Shown here: piece by piece, positions 1 through 12,000 of the stretch
Numbering within the stretch: position 1 is the first letter of the stretch
How the letters are laid out: the number at the start of each line of letters is the position of its first letter
Source of the DNA: Mycolicibacterium lacusdiani
Lineage (GTDB): Bacteria > Actinomycetota > Actinomycetes > Mycobacteriales > Mycobacteriaceae
Length of the DNA: 64,000 nucleotides
NCBI RefSeq assembly: GCF_021916785.1
Contig: NZ_JAKCFC010000002.1
Location: forward strand, 558,001 to 622,000
Direction: 5' to 3'
Notes under the pieces: model-generated
What the model saw: only the letters and a program-made list of their open reading frames with translations
Told to the model about the DNA's origin: nothing
Databases searched by the model: none
Position numbers and translations under genes: made by a program

Positions 1-1
1 C

Positions 2-3000
2 GACACGACGGACGTCGACGAGTCGGCAGGGTCGTCGTCCGCGTCCGAGTCGGCAGCCGACGACGGCGGCGACGTGCCGAAGATGAACGTGAACAGCTCG
101 GGTGGAGCGCACACGTCGACCTACGGCACGTCGGGCACTGGTGACGCAGATCCCGTCGATACGTCGGCCGAGACCGAGACCGTGGTGGAGACCGAGACGG
201 GCGCGGAGGACGAGACGCCGGAGGTCGTCGAGGAGCCGCCGGCGGGTACGTCGCCAGAACCGGTCCTGGAGGTGCCGACCGACACGTCGGAACCGGTCGG
301 GGCGCCCGCGGACTTGGGTGAGACCGACGGTGACGACCACGATGCCGGGACGCCAACCCCGCCGAGCGTTGAACCGGCCGGCGGGCAGAGTGAAGGCTTG
401 CAAGCCGATCCCGAGCCGAGCCCCCTTCAGACGCAGACGCTTTTCGTTACGGACGATCCGGCGCCACCGTCAGAGAGCACGTTCCAGGCCACCTCGTTCA
501 ACACGCTCATCGTCCCATCGCCTTCGGCCGATCCACTGTCGGCACTGCTGGCCGTGCCCGGCGCCATCATCAACGTGTTCACCGGCTTCGTGGGTGCTCT
601 GCTCACCCCGTTCCTCGTGCCGGGTCCGCTCGCACCTGCGCCCCTGCCGGGGCTCTGGGCGGTATTGGCGTGGGTGCGGAGGGAAATCAACCACACCTTC
701 TTCAATCGCAGTCCCATCGCCGTTCCCATCCAGACCGGGCAGAGCCTGACGGGCGTCGTGACCGGCAACCTCAACGCGGTGGATCCCAATGGGGACCCGT
801 TGACGGCCACGGTGACGCAGCAGGGGCAGTTCGGCACCGTCGTGATCAACGCGAACGGCACCTACACCTACACCCCGAACGGTGCAGTGCCCGCGGGCGG
901 CATCATCGACTCGTTCAAGGTGACCATCACCGATGGCGCCGACATGCATCTGCCCGGGATCTTCGGTCTGGTGCAGGGCGTGTTCGAGTGCATCGCGCGA
1001 TTCGTCGGCATCGCCCAGCCCGACACGATCGTGAAGACCATCCCCGTCACCGTCGTCGGCTCGGCGATCGGATTGCCTCCGGTGATCGTCACCAGTCCGG
1101 TGGGTCCTATCGTGGCGCCGAATACCGCTCCGGTCGTGCTCGATTCGTCCCTCGTCATCACCGACGTGGATTCGCCGAAGCTCTCGAGCGCGACGGTGAA
1201 GGTCGGCGTCGGATACGTCCAGGGTGACGTCCTGGCGTACACGCCGACGGCCGGGAACCCGATCACCGCCAACTTCAACGCCACGACCGGCGTCCTGACC
1301 CTGTCCGGCGAGGCAACGCTCGCTCAGTATCAGGAGGCGTTGAGGTCGGTCACATTCGCCTCCACTGCAGCGACTTTGGTCGGTGCCAAGGCGATCCTGA
1401 TCTCCGCCACGGACACTCAGAACCTGACCAGCCTGCCCGCGCTCGTCGCGGTCACGATGCTGGGGGCCAACGTGCCGCCGCTCGTCGTGACCGTTCCGGT
1501 GGGTCCCATCGTGACGGCCGGAAGTCCGCCCGTAGCCCTCAACCCACTGGTGACCGTGGTGGACCTCAATTCGCCAAAGCTCAACGGCGCCAGCGTCACC
1601 ATCACGACGGGGTTCACCGCAGGCGACGTCCTCGCGCTGGGCCCGCTGGCGAACAATCCCGTCATCGGTACTTGGAACGCAACAACCGGCACCTTGACGT
1701 TGTCGGGGGAGGCCACCGTCGCGCAGTACCAGGAGGCCCTGCGTGCCGTGACCTTCGCGAGTACCACGGCCGCGGTGATCGGCCTGCGGACGGTGTCGAT
1801 CGTCGCGACCGACACTCAAGGCCTGGCGAGTCTGCCGGGCCTGGTCGCGGTCACGGTTCTCGGACTGCCCGGCAGTGCGCCCTCGGTGATCGCCACGGTG
1901 CCGGTGAAGCTCTATACCTCGGGCGGCACGCCGGTCGTGCTGGATGGGAACTTGACGATCGTCGACGTCGATTCGACGACGGCGTCCGGCGCGACGGTGA
2001 GTTTCGACCCGTTGACGTATGACCCGACGAAGGACCGGTTGGACTTCGACGGCGCCGGGGCGATCACCGGTGTCTTTAACGCGTCCACTGGTGTGTTGGA
2101 GCTGACGGGTGCCGGGTCGCTCGCGGAGTACCAGGCGGCGTTGCGGTTGGTGACGATCGCCTCCGATGCGACGGTCGGGCTGCGGACCGTGTCCATCGTC
2201 GTCACCGCCGATGGGGTGCCGAGCGTGCCGGGGTTGATCGCGGTGACCATTGCGTCGCTACCCGTGTCGACCAACCTGCCCTCGGTCATCGCGACCGTGC
2301 CGGTGAAGTTGTATACCTCGGGCGGTACGCCAGTGGTGCTGGACGCGAATGTGACGGTCGTCGACGTCGATTCGACGTCGGCGAGTGGTGCGACGGTGAC
2401 CATCGGTGGTTACACCGCCGGTGCGGACACGCTCGGGTACAACGGGTCCGGGCCAATCAGTGGCACGTTCAATACCGCGACTGGCGTGCTGACGCTGACG
2501 GGTAGTGCCTCCATTGCGGAGTATCAGGCGGCGTTGCGGTCGGTGACGTTCTCGTCCACGGCCGGTGTCGGCGTCAAGGCGGTCACCATCGTGTTGACCG
2601 CCGATGGTGTGGCAAGTGCGCCGGGTGTGGTGGCGGTGACGGTGGCGACCTTGCCGGTGTCGACGAACCTGCCGTCGGTGATCGCCACGACTCCGGTGAA
2701 GCTCTACACCTCGAGCGGTACGCCGGTCGCGCTGGACGCGAATGTGACGATCGTCGACGTCGATTCGACGACGGCGAGTGGTGCGACGGTGACGGTCGGT
2801 GGTGGTTACACCGCCGGTGCAGATACGTTGGGGTTCAACGGGTCCGGGCCGATCAGTGGCACGTTCGATGCCGCGACGGGTGTGTTGACGCTGACGGGTA
2901 GTGCCTCCATTGCGGAGTATCAGGCGGCGTTGCGGTCGGTGACGTTCTCATCGACGGCCGGCGTGGGCGTCAAGGCGGTCACCATCGTGTTGACGGCCGA

Positions 3001-6000
3001 TGGTGTGGCGAGTGCGCCGGGTGTGGTGGCGGTGACGGTGGCGACCTTGCCGGTGTCGACGAACCTGCCCTCGGTGATTGCTACGACTCCGGTGAAGCTG
3101 TACACCTCGGGCGGTACGCCGGTGGTGCTGGATGCGAATGTGACGATCGTCGACGTCGATTCGACGACGGCGAGTGGTGCGACGGTGACGGTCGGTGGTT
3201 ACACCGCCGGTGCGGACACGCTGGGGTTCAACGGGTCCGGGCCGATCAGTGGCACGTTCGATGCCGCGACGGGTGTGTTGACGCTGACGGGTAGTGCCTC
3301 CATTGCGGAGTACCAGGCGGCGTTGCGATCGGTGACATTCGCTTCCACCGCTGGCGTCGGACTGAAGCCAGTGACGATCGTGTTGACCGCCGATGGTGTG
3401 GCGAGTGCACCCGGGTTGGTGACGGTGACGGTGGCGACCTTGCCGGTGTCGACGAACCTGCCCTCGGTGATCGCCACGACGCCGGTGAAGCTCTACACCT
3501 CGAGCGGTTCGCCCGTGGTCCTCGATGCGAACGTGACGATCGTCGACGCCGACTCGACCTCGGCCAGCGGCGCCACGGTCACCATCGGGGGATACGCCAA
3601 CGGCGTCGATACGTTGGTGTACAACGGGTCCGGTGCTATCGGCGCCACGTTCGATGCTGCGACCGGTGTGCTCACGCTGACGGGCACCGCCACGATTGAG
3701 CAGTACCAGGCGGCGTTGCGATCGGTGACGTTTGCGTCTACTGCTGGCATCGGGTTGAAGCCGGTGACGATCGTGTTGACCGCCGATGGGGTGGCGAGTG
3801 CGCCGGGGCTGGTGACGGTCACTGTTGCCACGCTGCCGATCCCCTCTAGCGCTCCGTCGGTGATCGCCACGACTCCGGTGAAGCTGTACACCTCGGGCGG
3901 TACGCCCGTGGTCCTCGATGCGAACGTGACGATCGTCGACATCGACTCGACGTCTGCCAGTGGTGCGACGGTGACGATCGGCAGTTACGCCAACGGCGCC
4001 GACGCGTTGACGTACAACGGCTCCGGATCCATCTCCGGCACGTTCGATGCCGCGACTGGTGTGCTGACCCTCTCCGGTACGGCCTCGGTTGCGGACTATC
4101 AGGCGGCGTTGCGATCGGTGACGTTTGCGTCTACTGCTGGCATCGGGTTGAAGCCGGTGACGATCGTGTTGACCGCCGATGGGGTGGCGAGTGCGCCGGG
4201 GCTGGTGACGGTCACTGTTGCCACGCTGCCGATCCCCTCTAGCGCTCCGTCGGTGATCGCCACGACTCCGGTGAAGCTCTACACCTCGGGCGGTACGCCC
4301 GTGGTCCTCGATGCGAACGTGACGATCGTCGACATCGACTCGACGTCTGCCAGTGGTGCGACGGTGACGATCGGCAGTTACGCCAACGGCGCCGACACGT
4401 TGACGTACAACGGCTCCGGATCCATCTCCGGCACGTTCGATGCCGCGACTGGTGTGCTGACCCTCTCCGGTACGGCCTCGGTTGCGGACTATCAGGCGGC
4501 GTTGCGATCGGTGACGTTTGCGTCTACTGCTGGCATCGGGTTGAAGCCGGTGACGATCGTGTTGACCGCCGATGGGGTGGCGAGTGCGCCGGGGCTGGTG
4601 ACGGTCACTGTTGCCACGCTGCCGATCCCCTCTAGCGCTCCGTCGGTGATCGCCACGACTCCGGTGAAGCTCTACACCTCGAGCGGTTCGCCCGTGGTCC
4701 TCGATGCGAATGTGACGATCGTCGACGTCGATTCGACGTCGGCCAGTGGTGCGACGGTGACGGTCGGTGGTTACACCGCCGGTGCGGACACGCTGGGGTT
4801 CAGCGGCTCCGGGCCAATCAGTGGCACATTCGACACGTCTAGCGGTGTGCTCACGCTGACGGGCGCCGCCTCTATCGCGGAGTACCAGGCGGCGTTGCGG
4901 TCGGTGACGTTCTCATCGACCGCCGGCGTGGGCGTCAAGGCGGTCACCATCGTGTTGACGGCCGATGGTGTGGCGAGTGCGCCGGGTGTGGTGGCGGTGA
5001 CGGTGGCGAGCTTGCCGGTGTCGACGAACCTGCCCTCGGTGATCGCCACGACGCCGGTGAAGCTCTACACCTCGGGTGGCACGCCGGTGGTCCTCGATGC
5101 GAATGTGACGATCGTCGACATCGACTCGACGTCGGCCAGTGGTGCGACGGTGACGGTCGGTGGTTACACCGCCGGTGCGGACACGCTGGGGTTCAGCGGC
5201 TCCGGGCCAATCAGTGGCACATTCGACACGTCTAGCGGTGTGCTCACGCTGACGGGCGCCGCCTCTATCGCGGAGTACCAGGCGGCGTTGCGGTCGGTGA
5301 CGTTCTCATCGACCGCCGGCGTGGGCGTCAAGGCGGTCACCATCGTGCTGACGGCCGATGAGGTGGCGAGTGCACCCGGGCTCATAACGGTCAACGTTGC
5401 CACGCTGCCGGTGTCGACGAACCTGCCGTCGGTGATCGCCACGACTCCGGCGAAGCTCTACACCTCGGGCGGCTCGCCGGTGGTACTGGACGCGAACGTG
5501 ACGATCGTCGATGCCGATTCGACGTCGGCCAGTGGTGCGACGGTGACCATCGGTGGTTACACCGCCGGTGTTGACACGTTGGCGTACAACGGGTCCGGTT
5601 CCATCGGTGGCACGTTCGACGCGTCCACCGGTGTGTTGACGCTGACCGGCAACGCTTCCATCGCCGAGTACCAAGCCGCACTGCGATCGGTGACGTTCTC
5701 GTCCACGGCCGGTGTCGGCGTCAAGGCGGTCACCATCGTGCTGACTGCCGATGAGGTGACGAGTGCGCCGGGGTTGGTGACGGTCACGGTCGCGACCCTA
5801 CCGGTGTCGACGAACCTGCCGTCGGTGATCGCCACGACACCGGTGAAGCTGTACACCTCGGGCGGCACGCCGGTCGTGCTCGATGGCAACTTGACGATCG
5901 TGGACGTTGATTCCACGTCGGCGACTGGTGCGACGCTCACCATCGGTGGTTTTAACGCCGGTGTTGACACGTTGGCGTACAACGGCTCCGGTTCCATCGG

Positions 6001-9000
6001 GGGCACGTTCGACGCGTCCACCGGTGTGTTGACGCTGACCGGCAACGCGACGATCGAGCAGTACCAAGCCGCGTTGCGGTCGGTGACGTTCTCGTCCACG
6101 GCCGGTGTCGGGGTCAAGGCGGTCACCATCGTGTTGACGGCCGATGAGGTGACGAGCGCGCCGGGGTTGGTGACGGTAACTGTTGCCACGCTGCCGATCC
6201 CATCTAGCGCTCCGTCGGTCATCGCGACCACGCCGGTGAAGCTCTACACCTCGGGTGGCACGCCGGTGGTGCTGGATGCGAATCTGACGATCGTCGACAT
6301 CGACTCGACCTCGGCCAGTGGTGCGACGGTGACGATCGGCAGTTACGCCAACGGCGCTGACACTCTGGCTTACAACGCCGCAGGGACGATATCCGGGATC
6401 TTCGACCCGGCCACCGGTGTGTTGACGCTGACCGGCAACGCGACGATCGAGCAGTACCAGGCGGCGTTGCGGTCGGTGACGTTCGCCTCGACGGCCGGTG
6501 TTGGTGTGAAGCCGGTGACGATCGTGCTGGTTGCCGATGGGGTGGCGAGTGCACCGGGGTTGGTGACGGTCACTGTTGCTACGCTGCCGATTCCATCTAG
6601 CGCTCCGTCGGTGATTGCCACGACTCCGGTGAAGCTGTACACCTCGGGTGGTACGCCGGTGGTGCTGGATGCGAATCTGACGATCTTGGACATCGATTCG
6701 TCGTCGGCCAGTGGTGCGACGGTGACGATCGGCGGATACGCCGCCGGTGCGGACACGCTGGGATATAACGGGTCCGGGCCGATCAGTGGCACGTTCGACG
6801 CCGTGACCGGTGTGTTGACACTCACCGGCAACGCCACGATCGAGCAGTACCAGGCCGCGCTGCGGTCGGTGACGTTCGCTTCCACCGCTGGCGTCGGGCT
6901 GAAGCCGGTGACGATCGTGCTGACCGCCGATGAGGTGGCGAGTGCACCGGGGCTCGTGACGGTCACGGTGGCGACCTTGCCGGTGTCGACGAACCTGCCG
7001 TCGGTGATCGCCACGACACCGGTGAAGCTGTACACCTCGGGCGGTACGCCGGTCGTGCTGGACGCGAACCTGACGATCGTCGATGCCGACTCGACGTCGG
7101 CCAGCGGTGCGACGGTGACGATCGGCAACTACGTGTCGATTACAGATGGGCTTGCCTTCAGCGACACCGGCTCGATCTCGGGCACCTTCGATTTCGCGAC
7201 TGGTGTCCTGACGCTGACGGGTAGTGCCTCCATCGAGGACTACCAGGCGGCGCTGCGGTCGGTGACGTTCGCCTCGACGGCCGGCGTGGGTGTGAAGCCG
7301 GTGACGATCGTGTTGACGGCCGATGAGGTGCCAAGCGCGACGGGTCTGGTGACGGTGACGGTGGCGACCTTGCCGGTGTCGACGAACCTGCCCTCGGTGA
7401 TCGCCACGACGCCGGTGAAGCTCTACACCTCGGGTGGCACGCCGGTGGTTCTGGATGCGAATGTGACTATCGTCGATGCCGACTCGACCACGGCCAGCGG
7501 CGCCACGGTCACCATCGGTGGATACGCCAACGGCGTCGATACGTTGGCGTACAACGGGTCCGGTGTCATATCTGGCACCTTCGACGGCGTGACCGGTGTC
7601 CTGACCCTCACCGGCAACGCCACGATCGAGCAGTACCAGGCCGCCCTGCGGTCGGTGGCGTTCGCCTCCACGGCCGGCGTTGGTGTGAAGCCGGTGGCGA
7701 TCGTGCTGACGGCAGACGGTGTGCCAAGCGTGACGGGTTTGGTGACGGTCACTGTTGCCACGCTGCCAATTCCCTCTAGCGCTCCGTCGGTCATCGCCAC
7801 GACGCCGGTGAAGCTGTACACCTCGGGCGGCACGCCGGTGGTGCTGGATGCGAATGTGACTATCGTCGACGCCGACTCGACCTCGGCCAGTGGTGCAACG
7901 GTCACCATCGGTGGTTACACCGCCGGTGCGGACACGCTGGCGTACAACGGGTCCGGTGTCATATCTGGGACCTTTGACGGCGTGACCGGTGTCCTGACCC
8001 TCACCGGCAACGCGTCGATCGCCGAGTACCAAGCCGCACTGCGATCGGTGACGTTCTCGTCCACGGCCGGTGTCGGCGTCAAGGCGGTCACCATCGTGCT
8101 GACCGCCGATGAGGTGACGAGTGCACCCGGGTTGGTGACGGTAACTGTTGCCACGCTGCCGATCCCATCTAGCGCTCCCTCGGTCATCGCGACCACGCCG
8201 GTGAAGCTCTACACCTCGGGTGGCACGCCGGTGGTGCTGGATGCGAATCTGACGGTCGTCGACATCGACTCGACCTCGGCCAATGGTGCAACGGTGACCA
8301 TTGGCAACTACGTGTCGACTGCTGATGGTCTTGCCTTCAACAACACCGGATCCATCTCCGGCACGTTCGATGCCGCGACTGGCGTGCTGACCCTCTCCGG
8401 TACGGCCTCCATCGCGGAATACCAGGCGGCGTTGCGGTCGGTGACGTTTTCCTCGACGGCCGGTGTCGGCGTCAAGGCGGTCACCATCGTGCTGACGGCC
8501 GATGAGGTGGCGAGTGCGCCGGGGTTGGTGACGGTCACCGTCGCTACGCTGCCGGTCTCGACGAACCTGCCCTCGGTGATCGCCACGACTCCGGTGAAGC
8601 TCTACACCTCGGGCGGTACGCCTGTGGTCCTCGATGCCAATCTGACGATCGTCGACGCAGACTCGACCTCGGCCAGTGGTGCGACGGTCACCATCGGTGG
8701 TTACGCCAACGGTGCGGACACGTTGGCGTACAACGGGTCCGGACCGGTCAGTGGCGTGTTCGACCAGGCGACGGGTGTCCTGACCCTCACCGGCAACGCC
8801 ACGATCGAGCAGTACCAAGCCGCACTCCGGTCGGTGACGTTCGCCTCGACGGCCGGCGTTGGCGTCAAGGCGGTCACCATAGTGTTGACGGCAGACGGTG
8901 TGCCAAGCGCGACGGGTCTGGTGTCGGTCACGGTGGCGACCTTGCCGGTGTCGACAAACCTGCCCTCGGTGATCGCCACGACGCCGGTAAAGCTGTACAC

Positions 9001-12000
9001 CTCGGGCGGCACGCCGGTGGTGCTGGACGCGAATCTGACGATCGTCGACGCAGACTCGACGTCGGCCAGTGGTGCAACGGTGACGATCGGTGGATACACC
9101 ACTGGTGTTGACACGTTGGCGTACAACGGGTCCGGTTCCATTGGTGCCACCTTCGACCCGGCGACGGGTGTCCTCACCCTCTCCGGTACCGCGTCCATCG
9201 CGGATTACCAGGCGGCGCTGCGGTCGGTGACGTTCTCCTCGACGGCCAGCGTGGGCGTCAAGGCGGTCACCATCGTGCTGACTGCCGATGAGGTGACGAG
9301 TGCACCGGGGCTGGTGACGGTCACTGTTGCCACGCTGCCGATTCCATCTAGCGCTCCCTCGGTGATCGCCACGACGCCGGTAAAGCTGTACACCTCGGGC
9401 GGATCGCCAGTGGTACTGGACGCGAACGTCACAATCGTCGATGCCGACTCGACCTCGGCCAGCGGCGCCACGGTCACCATCGGCGGCTACACCGCCGGCG
9501 CAGACACTCTGGCCTACAACGGCGCAGGGACGATATCCGGGATCTTCGACCCGGCCACCGGTGTGTTGACGCTGACCGGCAACGCGACGATCGAGCAGTA
9601 CCAAGCCGCCCTGCGGTCGGTGACGTTCGCCTCGACGGCCGGCGTGGGCGTCAAGGCGGTCTCCATCGTGTTGACGGCCGATGAGGTGGCGAGTGCACCC
9701 GGGCTGATAACGGTCACCGTTGCCACGCTGCCGGTGTCGACGAACCTGCCCTCGGTCATCGCCACGACGCCGGTGAAGCTCTACACCTCGGGTGGCACGC
9801 CGGTGGTGCTGGACGCGAACCTGACGATCGTCGATGCCGACTCGACCACGGCCAGCGGCGCCACGGTCGCCATCGGTGGATACGCCAACGGCGTCGATAC
9901 GTTGGCGTACAACGGGTCCGGTGTCATATCTGGCGCCTTCGATGGCGTGACCGGTGTCCTGACCCTCACCGGCAACGCGACGATCGAGCAGTACCAGGCG
10001 GCGCTGCGGTCGGTGACGTTCGCCTCGACGGCCGGCGTTGGTGTGAAACCGGTGACGATCGTCCTTACGGCAGACGGTGTACCAAGCGCGACGGGTCTGG
10101 TCACGGTCACGGTGGCGACCCTGCCGGTGGCGACGAATGTGCCGGCGGTGGTGGCGACGTCTGCGGTGAAGTTGTACACCGCTGGTGGTGCTGCGATGGT
10201 GTTGGATCCGGTGCTTACGGTGGTGGATCTGGATTCGGGCACGGTGACTCAGGCGACGGTGACCGTCGGTGGTGTCGGGTTCGATTCGGCCACTGATTCG
10301 TTGGGGTTCGTCGATGGCAACGGGATCACGGGTTCGTGGGATGCGGCGTCGGGAACGTTGACTTTGACCGGTGATGCGTCGGTGGCGGCGTATCAGGCGG
10401 CATTGCGGTCGGTGACGTTCGCCTCGGCGGCGACTGCGTTGGCGGGGGTGAGGTCGGTGTCGGTGGTGGTGACCGCCGATGACGTCGACAGCCTGCCGGG
10501 TGTGATCGGTGTGACGGTGGTGGCGTTGCCGGTGTCGACGAATGTGCCGGCGGTGGTGGCGACGTCTGCGGTGAAGTTGTACACCGCTGGTGGTGCTGCG
10601 GTGGTGTTGGATCCGGTGCTTACGGTGGTGGATCTGGATTCGGGCACGGTGACTCAGGCGACGGTGACCGTCGGTGGTGTCGGGTTCGATTCGGCCACTG
10701 ATTCGTTGGGGTTCGTCGATGGCAACGGGATCACGGGTTCGTGGGATGCGGCGTCGGGGACGTTGACTCTGACCGGTGATGCGTCGGTGGCGGCGTATCA
10801 GGCGGCGCTGCGGTCGGTGACGTTCGCCTCGGCGGCGACTGCGTTGGCGGGGGTGAGGTCGGTGTCGGTGGTGGTGACTGCCGACGACGTCGACAGCCTG
10901 CCCGGTGTGATCGGTGTGACGGTGGTAGCCCTACCGCCCATCGTCAACGTTCCACCACTGGTCGTCACCTCGCTCGCGCAGAGCTACACAGCCGGCGCGC
11001 CCGCGGTCGTCCTCGACCCGTCCATCTCGGTGGCCGATCTGACGTCACCGACCATGTCGGGCGCGACGGTGACGATCGGGCTCGGGCGAAACGTCAACGA
11101 CGTGCTCGCCTACACGGGCACGACGCCGGGGATAAGCGCCTCGTGGAACGCATCGACGGGAACGTTGACGTTGACCGGCGATGCCTCAGCGCAGGCCTAT
11201 CAAGAGGCGCTTCGCTCCGTGACGTTCTCGTCGTCCGCGGCTGCGACGCAGGGGATTCGGACGGTGGCGATCGTCGTCACGGATTCCCAGTTGGCGCCTA
11301 GCATCCCTGCTGTCATTGCCGTGACCGTCCTTGCGAATCAAACGCCGATCATCGTCGGCTCGCTGGTCAACGCGGTTCCCTACACGGTGGGCAACGCCCC
11401 GGTCGTCCTGGATCAATTCGTCACCATCCTCGACGACTCGACCTCGATCCAGGGTGCGAAGGTCCGAATCACGCTGGGGAAGCAGACCGGGGACGCATTG
11501 TCGTTCACGTCACCGTCGGCGAGCGGCATCACGATGAGCTACGACAGCGCCAACGGGGTCCTCACGCTCTCCGGCACGGCGACCGTCGAGCAGTACCAGG
11601 CCGCGCTACGGTCGGTGACGTTCTCCACCAGCGCATCCGGGATCATCGGTCTGCGGACGTTCACCTTCGAGATCACAGATCAGCAGGGCCTGGCGGGGAC
11701 CTCCCTCCCGTTCACGGCCATCGTCACGGCGAACAGTGCACCGCTAGTCACGTCGTCCTTGGTTGGCGTTCAACTTCCCTTTGCGAACGGCGGAAGTCCT
11801 CAAATACTCGACCCGGCGATCACGATCCTCGACGACTCAACATCGTTGTCAGGTGCCACGGTGACGATCGGGGGCTTGGTGATCGGTGGGAACGACACCC
11901 TCGCCTTCACGTCACCTCCCGGCAGTGGCATCACCGCCGTCTGGAACTCCACGACGAAGGTGTTGTCACTGGAAGGCAACGCCACGGTGGCGGAGTATCA

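Noticed and set aside
5798..9604. Minus-strand open frame of 1,268 residues and many shorter ones inside the giant gene
   Set aside because: They recur with the 393-bp repeat period and have Arg/His-rich, low-complexity sequence. They are shadows of a repetitive, GC-rich coding strand.
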